Shown one piece after another: positions 17,993-27,551 of a stretch of DNA of 64,000 nt. The notes under the pieces were generated by a model. That model searched no databases. It was not told where the DNA came from and saw only the letters and a list, made by a program, of their open reading frames with translations. The stretch is from the NCBI RefSeq assembly GCF_001941425.1, contig NZ_CP009244.1:434001-498000 (forward strand), written 5' to 3'. Source of the DNA: Corynebacterium ammoniagenes DSM 20306 (GTDB taxonomy: Bacteria > Actinomycetota > Actinomycetes > Mycobacteriales > Mycobacteriaceae). A program made the position numbers and the translations under genes. The first letter of the stretch is position 1; each line of letters begins with the position of its first letter.

Positions 17993-18433
17993 ATGCGCTA
18001 TCGAGTTCGCCGACGCGTCAACCAGCTCATCGTTACCTTATATGCCGCAGCCCTATTGGCTTCGGCGGCGATGGTGGTAGGGCCGTTGATCAATGACATC
18101 AAAATCGCCGCTGACCCGCAGCGCGCCTTGGGCACCATTACTGGTGTTGATTGGATGCGCACGGCCGTGGAATACCAAGACGCCGACGGCATTTATTACC
18201 AGCCATCGTCTGGGCTGTTGTACCCCACGGGTCTTGCCCCTGGGCAACAAGTGTGGGTGACATTCGCCGGCGATAACCCCGAGCTGGTCAAAGTGGAAGG
18301 CCGCGAGTGGACCTTGTCGATTATCCCTGCGATATCGGTAGCCGTCATCAGCTCGATTATCGCCGGAGGAACGTGGTGGCTGGTCAACTACCGGCGCACG
18401 AAGAAGTCCGTACCGGAGACAGCCGAGGAGTAA
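17993..18433 (+). CDS. DUF3592-like membrane protein
   Basis: A 146-residue protein with two transmembrane helices (about 12-35 and 105-128) flanking a small extracytoplasmic beta-rich domain that contains YQDADGIYYQPSSGLLYP and a GQQVWVTFAGDNPE turn, the layout of DUF3592 proteins. It begins 9 nt after menD and is probably cotranscribed. The function is unknown in the family; the position among menaquinone and mannolipid genes gives no firm clue. Confidence 0.75.
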   Translation: MRYRVRRRVNQLIVTLYAAALLASAAMVVGPLINDIKIAADPQRALGTITGVDWMRTAVEYQDADGIYYQPSSGLLYPTGLAPGQQVWVTFAGDNPELVKVEGREWTLSIIPAISVAVISSIIAGGTWWLVNYRRTKKSVPETAEE

Positions 18434-18587
18434 CCAGCGGCGCCACAAACGGCAGCGCCGAGATCGGCGTTACAGCCAAGTGCGGCGACGATGACTATGA
18501 TGGTCGGCGTATTAGCGTAGGTAATTTATCCACAATTTCGTGCAGATTTTACGCAAATATAACCTTATTCGCCGAAGATGAGAGACT

Positions 18588-19775
18588 ATGCGTGTAGCGA
18601 TTGTTGCGGAATCCTTTTTGCCCAATGTCAATGGAGTAACTAACTCCGTGCTGCGAGTATTGGAGCACCTGCACGCAGAAGGACACGACGCAATGGTCAT
18701 CGCACCCGGTGCACGCGATGGGCAAGAAGAAATCAGCGACTACCTAGGATTTCCAATCCGTCGGGTACCCACGGTCAAAGTACCGTTGATTGATTCGCTG
18801 CCAGTCGGTGTTCCCACCTCCGTCGTCGATAGCGAATTGCGGGAATTTCAACCGGATATTATTCACCTCGCCAGCCCGTTTGTACTCGGTGCAGCGGGAG
18901 CGTTTTCTGCGCGCCAGTTGCGTATTCCGGCGGTCGCGCTGTATCAAACTGACGTGGCAGGATTTGCCACCAAATACCAGCTGTCGGCTTTAGCTTTTGG
19001 TGTGTGGGAGTGGTTGCGCACCATCCATAACGCCTGCCAAATGACCTTGGCGCCGAGCTCATTGACGATTGCCGAATTAGAACGCCACAACATTAAAAAT
19101 GTCCGTCACTGGGGCAGGGGCGTGGATGCGGTGCGCTTTCACCCATCCAAGCGCTCGGAGGCTTTGCGCGAGATGTGGGATCCATCGAAAAGCAAACGCA
19201 TCGTGGGCTTTGTCGGGCGCTTGGCGGCAGAAAAAGGCGTGCACCGGCTAGCTGCTCTCAATGACCGCGATGATATCCAGCTGGTGATCGTCGGTGATGG
19301 CCCAGAGCGGCCACTGCTGGAAGCGCAGCTGCCCACGGCGAAATTTATGGGAGCTTTGGGTGGCGAAGAACTCGCCCAAGCCTATGCCTCACTAGATGTG
19401 TTTGTGCATGCCGGGGAATTTGAAACCTTCTGCCAAGCGATCCAAGAAGCCCAAGCCTCTGGGGTGCCCACCATTGGCCCCAATGCCGGCGGCCCCGTGG
19501 ATCTCATTGACGAAGGGGTCAATGGCTACCTGCTGGAAGTCGATACCTTCATTGAGGACTTGCCCGCGGCGGTTGATGCCATTGATAGCCCGGAATTTGG
19601 GCTACGTGCTCGTGCGTCCATAGAGAATAAGACGTGGGAAGCATTGTGCCGTCAGCTCATGGGCTATTACGAAGAAGTACTTGAGTCCACGCGTAGGGTT
19701 CCGCTGACTATTTTGGGCCAGCGTCCGGAGCTTCCACGGTGGGCTGCGCGAGCTCTTGGCGCGCGCGTAGCTTAA
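18588..19775 (+). CDS. mgtA: GT4 mannosyltransferase, MgtA type
   Basis: A 395-residue GT-B fold glycosyltransferase. The N-terminal acceptor domain starts with [19 protein letters not shown], and the C-terminal GDP-sugar domain contains [15 protein letters not shown] and the EX7E motif in [18 protein letters not shown]. In C. glutamicum the gene between menD and menG encodes MgtA (once called PimB), which mannosylates glucuronosyl-diacylglycerol at the inner membrane for lipomannan synthesis; synteny here is the same. PimB-like activity is the alternative. Starts with ATG at 18588 after a 154-bp gap without other genes. Confidence 0.85.
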   Translation: MRVAIVAESFLPNVNGVTNSVLRVLEHLHAEGHDAMVIAPGARDGQEEISDYLGFPIRRVPTVKVPLIDSLPVGVPTSVVDSELREFQPDIIHLASPFVLGAAGAFSARQLRIPAVALYQTDVAGFATKYQLSALAFGVWEWLRTIHNACQMTLAPSSLTIAELERHNIKNVRHWGRGVDAVRFHPSKRSEALREMWDPSKSKRIVGFVGRLAAEKGVHRLAALNDRDDIQLVIVGDGPERPLLEAQLPTAKFMGALGGEELAQAYASLDVFVHAGEFETFCQAIQEAQASGVPTIGPNAGGPVDLIDEGVNGYLLEVDTFIEDLPAAVDAIDSPEFGLRARASIENKTWEALCRQLMGYYEEVLESTRRVPLTILGQRPELPRWAARALGARVA

Positions 19776-19785
19776 ACTGTGCTGC

Positions 19786-20475
19786 GTGGGTAAAAAGGCA
19801 GATCTTAATAAGAAGCCCTTTGACGTTGCATCGATGTTTGATGCCGTCGGGGAGAAATACGATATCACCAATACGGTCCTTTCCTTTGGCCAAGACCGCC
19901 GGTGGCGCAAGCTCACGCGGCAGCGTTTGAACCTCAAACCTGGGGAAAAAGTCCTGGACTTGGCTGCCGGAACTGCGGTATCGACCGTGGAGCTGTCCAA
20001 GTCCGGCGCGTGGTGCGTGGCGTGTGATTTCTCACGCGGCATGCTGGCCGCTGGCGAAGACCGCAATGTTCCTAAAGTAGCCGGCGACGGCATGCGCCTG
20101 CCGTTTGCAGATTCGACTTTTGACGCAGTGACCATCTCTTATGGGCTACGCAATATTCATGACTTTGAACTAGGGCTACGCGAGATGGCGCGCGTGACCA
20201 AACCCGGCGGGCGCTTAGCGGTGGCGGAATTTTCCAAGCCGGTCATCCCTGTCTTCGGCACCTTTTATAAAGAATATTTGATGCGTCTTTTGCCACCGAT
20301 GGCCCGTTTGGTGTCGTCAAACCCGGATGCTTATATCTACCTCGCGGAGTCCATCCGCGCCTGGCCGGAGCAAGAAGCGCTCGCTGCGATTATCAACCGC
20401 AATGGCTGGACGGACGCCGGTTGGCAAAACCTCACCGGCGGAATCGTCGCCTTGCACTCGGCCATTAAGCCCTAA
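19786..20475 (+). CDS. menG: Demethylmenaquinone methyltransferase
   Basis: A 229-residue class I SAM-dependent methyltransferase of the UbiE/MenG family, which adds the final methyl group to demethylmenaquinone. Motif I is [16 protein letters not shown]; family motifs [25 protein letters not shown] and [16 protein letters not shown] are clear. The start is GTG at 19786; TAAACT lies 7 nt upstream, compatible with a leaderless transcript. It ends by sharing its last bases with the convergent reductase gene (20472-20475). Confidence 0.94.
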   Translation: MGKKADLNKKPFDVASMFDAVGEKYDITNTVLSFGQDRRWRKLTRQRLNLKPGEKVLDLAAGTAVSTVELSKSGAWCVACDFSRGMLAAGEDRNVPKVAGDGMRLPFADSTFDAVTISYGLRNIHDFELGLREMARVTKPGGRLAVAEFSKPVIPVFGTFYKEYLMRLLPPMARLVSSNPDAYIYLAESIRAWPEQEALAAIINRNGWTDAGWQNLTGGIVALHSAIKP

Positions 20476-21686
20476 TAAGTCGAGTCCCACAACGGCGAGC
20501 CACAGCGCGCAGTGGCTACCGCGCTGCCGGCCGCGCGCCACAAACGTGCGGTGATATCCCGGTCCTCGTCAGTGATGAGGTTGCCCATCAAACGAGCAGC
20601 CAGGTGCATCGGACCGCGCAAGCCAATCGGTCCTGCTACCGGAAGAAACTGCGGGTAGGTGAGAACTCGCGCAAGTGTGCGCGCCAGGATGAAGGCCTCG
20701 CCGTATTCTTGGCGCAACAGATCCGGCCATACCAAGGTGAGATCCTTGTTGGTGCCTAGCAGTTGCGCCGCAAGCGCCGCGGTTTCTAGGCCATAATCGA
20801 TACCTTCGCCATTGAGTGGGTTTACACACGCGGCGGCATCGCCAATAATCATCCAGTTGGCACCTGCGACGTTGGAGACCGCACCGCCCATGGGCAGTGC
20901 CGCGGATGTGATAAATTTCTCAGGCCCTAATTGCCACTCGTCGCGCTGCTGGCTGGCATACAGCGACAGTAATTTCTTGGTATTGAGCTTGGCTGGGCGC
21001 TGTGCCGTCGAAAGCGCACCGCAACCTAAGTTGACCGAGCCATCACCGATAGGGAAAATCCAGCCATAACCAGGCTGGACTACACCATCTTCATTTCGAA
21101 GTTCTACGTGCGAATGCATCCACGGCTCATCCGAAAATGGGGATTCGCAGTAGGAGCGGGCAGCGATGCCAAAGACTTCACCCTTGTGCCAGATGCGCCC
21201 TAATTTTTGCCCAAAGGTAGAGCGCACACCATCGGCAACGATGACTTCACGCGCACGAATCTGGGTCTCACCTACGCTGAATTCAGTGAGAAAATTGCCA
21301 TCGAGCTGGGGATTAGTAGCAGCGTTTCCGGCTAAAAGCGTGGCGCCGGCGGCCACCGCGGCATCGACAAGCAATGCGTCTAAACGGTGCCGTTGTAGCG
21401 CAGTTCCCTCATCACAGGGGTAGGTCGATGGCCACGGCGCGGTGGCCGAAGTACCAAAGCCATGCAGCTTTAAACCCCTATTGCGGTAGGTGGGATTGAC
21501 CTCCACGCCCAGTTGGTTGAGCTGGTGAAGCCCACGCGGTGTGAGGCCATCACCACAGGTTTTATCGCGCGGAAACTCCGCGGAATCAATCAGGACTGTC
21601 TCAAAACCGCGGCGTACGGAATGCAGCGCAGCAGCTGCTCCACTGGGCCCCGCGCCGATGACCGCAACATCATAATGCTCAACCAT
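20472..21686 (-). CDS. menJ: Geranylgeranyl reductase-family oxidoreductase (MenJ-like)
   Basis: A 404-residue FAD-binding protein. The N-terminal dinucleotide fold is [21 protein letters not shown], a GDG-type motif is [12 protein letters not shown], and the second FAD motif is [23 protein letters not shown]. In Mycobacterium tuberculosis the gene in this place (between menG and a polyprenyl synthase gene) is menJ, which saturates one isoprene unit of menaquinone; the same arrangement here supports that role. It is divergent from the polyprenyl synthase (109 bp) and convergent with menG. Confidence 0.85.
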   Translation of the reverse strand: MVEHYDVAVIGAGPSGAAAALHSVRRGFETVLIDSAEFPRDKTCGDGLTPRGLHQLNQLGVEVNPTYRNRGLKLHGFGTSATAPWPSTYPCDEGTALQRHRLDALLVDAAVAAGATLLAGNAATNPQLDGNFLTEFSVGETQIRAREVIVADGVRSTFGQKLGRIWHKGEVFGIAARSYCESPFSDEPWMHSHVELRNEDGVVQPGYGWIFPIGDGSVNLGCGALSTAQRPAKLNTKKLLSLYASQQRDEWQLGPEKFITSAALPMGGAVSNVAGANWMIIGDAAACVNPLNGEGIDYGLETAALAAQLLGTNKDLTLVWPDLLRQEYGEAFILARTLARVLTYPQFLPVAGPIGLRGPMHLAARLMGNLITDEDRDITARLWRAAGSAVATARCGSPLWDSTY

Positions 21687-21795
21687 GCAAACTATTGTCG
21701 CACGCGGGTACCCTGAAGTGGGTTATGCGTCTAGTTTCGACTACGGTTATTGTTTGTCTAAATTTAGTTTCATCGAGCACAAGGACCTGTATACA

Positions 21796-22785
21796 ATGAG
21801 CAATCACGCCGTGGATCTGGGGGATGACCAGCTCAATGATCGCGTTGCTGCCGGCGTTGCCGCTGTTGAACGCTTGCTGCACGATGAAACCAACCGCGGG
21901 GCGTCCTTCGTCTCTGACAAAGCCCAGCATCTATCCGAAGCAGGTGGCAAGCGATTTCGTCCCATAATGTCGCTGCTGTCGTCTGAATTTGGATCAGAAC
22001 CAGGCAGCGAAAAAGTCATCAAAGCTGCCACCGTGGTGGAAATGGTGCACGTAGCCACGCTGTACCACGACGATGTCATGGATGAAGCTGACCGTCGTCG
22101 CGGTGTGGAATCAGCTAACTCGCGCTGGAATAACTCCGTGGCTATCTTGGCTGGCGATGCTTTATTAGCGCATGCCTCACGCTTGATGAGCCAGCTGGAT
22201 ACCCATACCGTTGAGCAATTCGCGGCCACGTTTGAAGAGCTAGTGACTGGGCAGATGCGCGAGACCGTCGGTGCGGGCGAAGCAAACCCCATTGATCACT
22301 ACATGAAGGTCATCCAAGAAAAGACCGCCGTGCTGATTGCTTCCGCCGGTTACTTTGGTGCCTACCATTCCGGAGCTCCCAAAGAGCACGCCGAGGCGCT
22401 GCGCACCATCGGTGGTGCCATTGGCATGGTCTTTCAGATTGTCGATGACATCATCGATATCTTCTCGGAATCCCATGAATCCGGCAAGACTCCCGGAACG
22501 GATTTGCGCGAAGGTGTCTTTACCTTGCCGGTCTTATACGCCCTTGAAGAAGATTCTGAGGCCGGGCAAGGACTGCGTGAGCTGCTGACCGGCCCGCTGG
22601 AGGCCGATGAGGACGTAGAGCGTGCATTAGAGTTGCTGCGTGCGTCCAAGGGCCGCGAACGCGCGCTCGAGGTGGTACAGCGCTACATCGACATCGTCTC
22701 GGCGGAGTGTGCCACCCTGCCGGATATTCCGGCGACCCGTGCGTTGCGTAACCTCGCGTCGTATACCGCCGACCGCGTGGGCTAG
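21796..22785 (+). CDS. Polyprenyl diphosphate synthase (menaquinone tail)
   Basis: A 329-residue trans-isoprenyl diphosphate synthase. The first aspartate-rich motif is DDVMDEADRRRG and the second DDIIDIF; GGKRFRP is the conserved substrate-binding segment. The frame opens at 21685, but ATG at 21796 (MSNHAVDLGDD) gives the usual family length. Chain length cannot be set from sequence; the neighbours (menG, menJ) point to the menaquinone side chain, as for GrcC1/IspB/HepT homologues. Confidence 0.9.
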   Translation: MSNHAVDLGDDQLNDRVAAGVAAVERLLHDETNRGASFVSDKAQHLSEAGGKRFRPIMSLLSSEFGSEPGSEKVIKAATVVEMVHVATLYHDDVMDEADRRRGVESANSRWNNSVAILAGDALLAHASRLMSQLDTHTVEQFAATFEELVTGQMRETVGAGEANPIDHYMKVIQEKTAVLIASAGYFGAYHSGAPKEHAEALRTIGGAIGMVFQIVDDIIDIFSESHESGKTPGTDLREGVFTLPVLYALEEDSEAGQGLRELLTGPLEADEDVERALELLRASKGRERALEVVQRYIDIVSAECATLPDIPATRALRNLASYTADRVG

Positions 22786-22910
22786 GAGTACAAGTTTGTA
22801 CACACGCTGGCAACGGTCGAAGGAGTACGTGCGTTACACCCGGTGACCTGCCGATTTGCCATATAGCTAGGTGTGCATAGTAGAGTAATGAACCGCACCG
22901 AATAGTGCCT

Positions 22911-22993
22911 GCCAGGTTGTCCGAGCGGCCAAAGGAAGCGGACTGTAAATCCGCCGGCTTACGCCTTCAGAAGTTCGAATCTTCTACCTGGCA
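22911..22993 (+). tRNA. tRNA-Tyr (GTA)
   Basis: Acceptor arms GCCAGGT and ACCTGGC pair fully. The anticodon loop reads ACTGTAAAT with anticodon GTA. A long variable arm and TTCGAAT T-loop make this a class II tRNA of 83 nt. CCA is not encoded. A strong hairpin follows at 23001. Confidence 0.95.
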
Positions 22994-23000
22994 CAAAAAT

Positions 23001-23044
23001 AACGTGGAGCCCCAGTTGAGTTTCTTAACTGGGGCTCCACGTTT
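23001..23044. terminator. Strong bidirectional terminator after tRNA-Tyr
   Basis: A perfect 17-bp stem (AACGTGGAGCCCCAGTT with its complement) closes a 9-nt loop. It begins 8 bp after the tRNA and is flanked by an A-run on the left and TTT on the right. Confidence 0.85.
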
Positions 23045-23090
23045 CTGCATCGCTCGGCTCGAGCGAGCCTGCGTGCGCTTGTGATGCTTA

Positions 23091-23131
23091 CGCGGAGGCC
23101 TTAGCGAGGCGCCGATGTGGGCGCCTCCGCG
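23091..23131. repeat. Mutually exclusive GC hairpins downstream of the CitMHS gene
   Basis: GAGGCGCC (23106-23113) pairs with GGCGCCTC (23120-23127). CGCGGAGGC (23091-23099) pairs with GCCTCCGCG (23123-23131). The two pairings share bases, so only one can form fully. The block is just beyond the stop of the minus-strand transporter gene and may act as its terminator, although no T-run is present. Confidence 0.5.
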
Positions 23132-23137
23132 CGGCGT

Positions 23138-24742
23138 TTAGGCAGCCAACGGAATGACGCCGACGGCGATAGCTGAGGCCAGCATGGCGAGAGACACAAT
23201 CACAGCGCGCCACAGCACCTTCTTGTGGTGATCGCCTAGGTTCACCTTCGCCAAAGACACCAGCAGCAAAATAGCGGGCACTAATGGCGACTGCATGTGG
23301 ACGGGCTGGCCGGTAATAGAAGCGCGAGCCATCTCTACCGGTTCAATGCCAAAGTGCGCGGCGCTTTCTGACAGCACCGGCAAGATGCCGAAGTAGAACG
23401 CGTCATTGGACATGAAAAATGTCATGGGGATAGACAGCAAGCCGGTAATCGGTGCGAGGTAAGCGCCCATCGAATCCGGGATAACTGAGGTAATCCAGGA
23501 CGCCATGGCATCAACCATGCCGGTGCCGGAAAAGACGCCGACGAGCACGCCTGCGGCCAGCACCATGGAGACCACACCAACGATGGAGGAGGAGTGGGCC
23601 AGCATTTCAGTGGCCTGATCTTTGACCTTCGGGAAGTTCACCGCGAGCGCCAAGCCCGTGCCGACCATGAAGACAAATGCCAGCGGCAAGATATCGGCAA
23701 CCAAAGCGACCATGACGACCAGGGTGAGCACGAGGTTGAACCAAATCAGCTTCGGGCGCAGCGTAGAACGGTGTGGGTCCAGCATGGTGTCGGTGAGACC
23801 ATCAGAGGGATCTTCTTCGACCTCTGACAAGGACACGTGTTCTTGTGCATGTTCATTTGAGTTGTCTTCGCGGACATCGACAAGCACTCCGCCTCCGTCT
23901 GAGCCATCTGGGACGGTGTCGTCTGGGGTGCGACCGTTCGGCGTCGTGCCGCTTGGCGTCGTGCCTGCTCCGCCGCTGCTACCGGTGCCGCCGGTGCCAG
24001 CACCACCTGTGACAGTGCTTCCGCCATTGCTGTCATCCTGGAAGCGGGAAGTATCTACCGAACCGCCCAAGCGCTTGCGCTCGGCGATGCCCAGGAACCA
24101 CGCAAAAGCGAAGACCACGATGACGCCAACAATCAGAGACGGGATCATCGGGACGAAAACTTCCGCTGGGTCAAGACCCAAGGCGGCCGCAGCGCGCACG
24201 GTTGGTCCGCCCCAAGGCAAAATATTCATGGTGCCGTTGATAAGACCTGCAACCACCGTTAGCACCACTGGGCTCATGCCCATGCGCAAGTACAGCGGCA
24301 ACATCGCAGAGGTGGTGATAATAAACGTGGTGGAGCCATCGCCGTCGAGGGAAACAACCCCGGCTAGCAGCGCGGTACCCAGCACAATCTTGGCGGGGTC
24401 ATTGCCCAACGCGCGGGTGATAATCCGGATGAGGGGATCAAATAGTCCCACATCGATCATGATGCCGAAGTACATAATGGCAAACATCAACAATGCTGCG
24501 GTCGGCGCCATATCTTTTATGGCTTCCATGACCATGTCGCCAATGCCCAGGCCAGCGCCGGCAATAAGGCCGAAGATGGTCGGTACCAAGATCAACGCGA
24601 TCATAGGCGTGGAGCGGCCGAGCATGATCAGCGTCATGAAGGTGACGATCATGGCAAAGCCTAATCCGACGAGAATTCCATCGGATAGCGTGTGCGTTGG
24701 CGCGTATTCCGCTGCCAACGTGACAATAGTGGGGGAGAACAT
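23138..24742 (-). CDS. CitMHS-family citrate transporter
   Basis: A 534-residue secondary transporter of the CitMHS family (Me2+- or H+-citrate symport) with about eleven hydrophobic segments in two halves. Family signatures include the VVSLDGDGSTTFIITTSAML and MTFFMSNDAFYFGILPVL stretches. The middle cytoplasmic loop carries an unusual Gly/Ser/Thr-rich linker followed by an acidic stretch. ATG at 24742 has AAGGAG 6 nt upstream, so the longer frame (to 24841) is rejected. It is divergent from a CitA/CitB-type two-component system, which in C. glutamicum controls citrate uptake genes. Likely imports citrate complexed to a metal ion. Confidence 0.9.
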   Translation of the reverse strand: MFSPTIVTLAAEYAPTHTLSDGILVGLGFAMIVTFMTLIMLGRSTPMIALILVPTIFGLIAGAGLGIGDMVMEAIKDMAPTAALLMFAIMYFGIMIDVGLFDPLIRIITRALGNDPAKIVLGTALLAGVVSLDGDGSTTFIITTSAMLPLYLRMGMSPVVLTVVAGLINGTMNILPWGGPTVRAAAALGLDPAEVFVPMIPSLIVGVIVVFAFAWFLGIAERKRLGGSVDTSRFQDDSNGGSTVTGGAGTGGTGSSGGAGTTPSGTTPNGRTPDDTVPDGSDGGGVLVDVREDNSNEHAQEHVSLSEVEEDPSDGLTDTMLDPHRSTLRPKLIWFNLVLTLVVMVALVADILPLAFVFMVGTGLALAVNFPKVKDQATEMLAHSSSIVGVVSMVLAAGVLVGVFSGTGMVDAMASWITSVIPDSMGAYLAPITGLLSIPMTFFMSNDAFYFGILPVLSESAAHFGIEPVEMARASITGQPVHMQSPLVPAILLLVSLAKVNLGDHHKKVLWRAVIVSLAMLASAIAVGVIPLAA

Positions 24743-24865
24743 CCTGACTCCTTGGACGGGTATAGGTGCGATAGCCGCAGTAGCACGGCAAGTGCCCTGG
24801 AAGACTAGAGCTAGCCTAAAGTGGTGCCTGTCACTGTCCAAGTGTTTGGCGCGTTAGGTAACTAA

Positions 24866-24890
24866 TAGTGCAATTTCATCTTTTAGTGCA
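24866..24890. promoter_or_regulatory. Direct repeats in the citrate transporter/two-component intergenic region
   Basis: TAGTGCA occurs at 24866-24872 and again at 24884-24890, an 18-bp period, within an AT-rich part of the 229-bp divergent spacer. This may be a CitB-type response-regulator site. No binding consensus was available to test. Confidence 0.3.
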
Positions 24891-24971
24891 TTGTGCTCAT
24901 TCAATTTGTTGCGTGTGGTTTGCCGTGCTCAAATGAGGTATTGCTCGCTGAAACGATGAAGGGTTTAACTC

Positions 24972-26654
24972 ATGCGCTTTGCCACCCGCGTGCTCTTATT
25001 GCAGCTGCTTACCGTGGTTGCGGTAGTAACCACCAGCACGGTGGTTTTTATCGGGCTGAGCATCGAGCAGCTTCGCGATGAAGCGGAGACCTCCGCGCTG
25101 ATGATTGCGCGCACCATTGGTTCTGACCCGCAGGTGCGTGAGTTGGTCGCGGAAGAAACGCAAGATGCGGAAAACCCTGCGGCAGAGGTACTCGCGCAGG
25201 GCGAAATACAGCACTACGCGGAAGCTGCTGCGGATTCCACTAGCGCGTTATTTGTGGTCATTACCGATAACAACGGCATGCGTCTCGCGCACCCTGATGA
25301 AGATCTGTTGGGGTTGCAAGTAAGCACCAGCTTTGCGGAAGCCCTCGCCGGCAAGGAAGTAGTGGCCTGGGAAAAGGGCACACTGGGGGAATCGGCGCGC
25401 GCTAAGGTGCCGGTCTTTGCCCCGGACAGTGAAACGCCGGTGGGAGAAATCAGCGTTGGCTTCGAACGCAATGGGGTCTTTGATGACCTGCCCCGCACCT
25501 TGCTGTTTATCGTGGCGGCGGCCTTGCTGGCCTTGCTCATCGGGATTATCGCCATGTTTGTTCTGCGCAAGCGGTGGGAACAGCTAACCCTGGGAGTGCA
25601 ACCAGAAGAGCTGGTGGTGATGGTACAAAACCAGGCGGCAGTTCTAGACGGCGTGGGCGATGGAGTCATTGCGTTAGATACCGAAGGCACTATCCGTTTA
25701 AGCAATGGTTCGGCAAAACAGATTTTTGGCCTTCACAGCGCCGAGGGGCGAAGCCTGACAGATCTGGGGCTTCCCGACGATGTGGTTGCGGACTTGCAAG
25801 CCGGGGTGGCCCGCGATGGCATCGTGGCCAATGGCCGCGTGCTGTTCTTGGAGGCACGTTCGGTAGACCGCGGCGGGCAATCGCTGGGTGCAGTCATCGT
25901 GATCCGTGACCGCACTGATGTGATGGCGTTGTCAGAGCGTTTAGAAACCGTGCGCACGATGACGTCTGCGCTGCGGGTGCAACGCCACGAATTTGCCAAT
26001 CGCATGCATGTGGCCGCCGGCTTGATTGAATCCGGCAGGGATGGCGAAGCCGCGCAGTTCTTACGCGCTATGCGCAGCCGGGGCCCGGTGGATTATCCAC
26101 TGATTGGCACCGAGCTCATCTCCGAGCCGTTCCTACAGGCATTTTTGGGCGCGAAATCCTTAGAGGCTTCCGAGCGTGGCGTGAGCATGCAGATCCGCGA
26201 AGAGACCTTGGTGTTGGGCAAAGTGGCCGAGGTGGAAGATATTGCCACGGTGCTGGGTAATCTCGTCGATAATGCCATTACCGCAGCGGTAGCAAACCCC
26301 GAGATGCGCCTGGTGGAAGTCACGCTTATGGATGATGCCACCGAACTGGTGATGGTCGTTGCAGATTCGGGCCCGGGTATTACCCCAGGAGAAGATCCTT
26401 TTGCGCATAAAACCCACGTGGAAGAAACCGAGCAGGGCGAAGAAGTGGTGCCTGCTGAACAAATTCGCGGACGCGGGATTGGGTTGACGCTCTCGCAGGA
26501 GATGGCGCAGCGTCGCGGCGGCGAGGTGTGGGTCATTGAGCGCGGTGGGGAACCGTCGGGCCGAGGTGCGGTATTTGGTGCACGCCTGCCCGGGGTGATG
26601 GAACAAGATCCCAGCTTCAACTACCGTGAAGTGCGAGAGGAAGAAGGCAAATGA
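24972..26654 (+). CDS. citA: CitA/DcuS-type sensor histidine kinase
   Basis: A 560-residue membrane kinase. TM1 lies at about 7-27, an extracytoplasmic PDC/Cache-like sensor domain at about 30-175, TM2 at about 178-200, a cytoplasmic PAS at about 220-320, then the phosphoacceptor His in RVQRHEFANRMH and a HATPase domain with GRGIGLTLSQEMAQRRGG. This is the domain order of the CitA/DcuS family, which senses citrate or C4-dicarboxylates outside the cell. It is divergent from a CitMHS transporter and overlaps the regulator gene by 4 bp. Citrate as ligand is inferred from context. Confidence 0.88.
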   Translation: MRFATRVLLLQLLTVVAVVTTSTVVFIGLSIEQLRDEAETSALMIARTIGSDPQVRELVAEETQDAENPAAEVLAQGEIQHYAEAAADSTSALFVVITDNNGMRLAHPDEDLLGLQVSTSFAEALAGKEVVAWEKGTLGESARAKVPVFAPDSETPVGEISVGFERNGVFDDLPRTLLFIVAAALLALLIGIIAMFVLRKRWEQLTLGVQPEELVVMVQNQAAVLDGVGDGVIALDTEGTIRLSNGSAKQIFGLHSAEGRSLTDLGLPDDVVADLQAGVARDGIVANGRVLFLEARSVDRGGQSLGAVIVIRDRTDVMALSERLETVRTMTSALRVQRHEFANRMHVAAGLIESGRDGEAAQFLRAMRSRGPVDYPLIGTELISEPFLQAFLGAKSLEASERGVSMQIREETLVLGKVAEVEDIATVLGNLVDNAITAAVANPEMRLVEVTLMDDATELVMVVADSGPGITPGEDPFAHKTHVEETEQGEEVVPAEQIRGRGIGLTLSQEMAQRRGGEVWVIERGGEPSGRGAVFGARLPGVMEQDPSFNYREVREEEGK

Positions 26655-27307
26655 CGGATCGCACTTGGTCAGTACTCGTCGTGGATGATGATTTCCGCGT
26701 CGCGGGCGTGCACGCAGATATCGTGCAGGAAGCCCCTGGCTTTAGCGTGCATAATACGGCTCGCTCCATTGCTGAAGCTGTCGATGCCATCCAATCCTCC
26801 CCGCCGGATTTGATGTTGGTCGATGTCTTTTTGCCCGATGGTGATGGTGTGGAATTAGTCCACCGCAGCGGGATTGATGCCTTTGTGCTGAGCGCCGCGG
26901 ATGAAGCATCCACCGTGCGCCGCGCATTGCGTTCTGGAGCCTTGGGCTATTTGGTCAAACCCTTCCAGCGCGCGCAGTTGCTGGACCGTCTCGACCGCTA
27001 CGCGCGCTACCGGCACGTGCTGGATGGCAAACGTGGCATGCGGCAAGACAAGATTGATCAAGCGTTGGCCATTTTGCATGGCACGGCACCAGCCATGCCG
27101 GCGTCGAGCTCGTCGACGGAGCAGTTGCTTCTCGATGCCTTGGGCAGCGGCGAGCTATCCGCCACCGCGGCGGCAGAAATCGCCGGAGTCTCGCGGCCGA
27201 CGGCGCAGCGGCGCTTAGCGACGATGGCTAGCCAAGGCATCGTGCAGATTCGCCTGCGCTACGGGGTGGCCGGAAGACCGGAACATCTCTACTCCAAAAT
27301 GGAGTAA
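26651..27307 (+). CDS. citB: CitB/DcuR-type response regulator
   Basis: A 218-residue regulator. The receiver domain has acidic residues D12-D14, phosphoacceptor D58 in LVDVFLPDGDG and a conserved Lys near 103 (YLVKPFQ). The C-terminal DNA-binding part is a winged or IclR/HTH-like domain (about 150-215; SATAAAEIAGVSRPTAQRRL), as in CitB/DcuR proteins and unlike NarL. Start overlaps the kinase stop (ATGA). It probably activates the divergent citrate transporter gene. Confidence 0.88.
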   Translation: MTDRTWSVLVVDDDFRVAGVHADIVQEAPGFSVHNTARSIAEAVDAIQSSPPDLMLVDVFLPDGDGVELVHRSGIDAFVLSAADEASTVRRALRSGALGYLVKPFQRAQLLDRLDRYARYRHVLDGKRGMRQDKIDQALAILHGTAPAMPASSSSTEQLLLDALGSGELSATAAAEIAGVSRPTAQRRLATMASQGIVQIRLRYGVAGRPEHLYSKME

Positions 27308-27431
27308 AATCGGACCTTACAAGCACAGGTAAAATAGCGTGCTAACTGGCGATTTGTGTTTGTATGTCGTTTCGGGTTAATCTTTTCAAGGCTTCAGAGA
27401 GAGCGCGAAAGCACATTATCAAAGAAGCTAA

Positions 27432-27504
27432 GCCCCCTTAGCTCAGTCGGCAGAGCGTTTCCATGGTAAGGAAAAGGTCGACAGTTCGATTCTGTCAGGG
27501 GGCT
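27432..27504 (+). tRNA. tRNA-Thr (GGT)
   Basis: Acceptor arms GCCCCCT and AGGGGGC pair; the anticodon loop CATGGTAA gives anticodon GGT between TTTCC/GGAAA stems; the T-loop is TTCGATT. Length is 73 nt and CCA is not encoded. Confidence 0.95.
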
Positions 27505-27551
27505 CTGTTCATTTATGGCTCAGGAATTTCCCTAGTTCTTAAATGGCCTCT

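Noticed and set aside
23622..24857. 411-codon plus-strand frame opposite the CitMHS transporter
   Set aside because: Its Ser/Thr/Pro-rich text mirrors the transporter codons and shows no domain; the minus frame has a clear family match and ribosome site.
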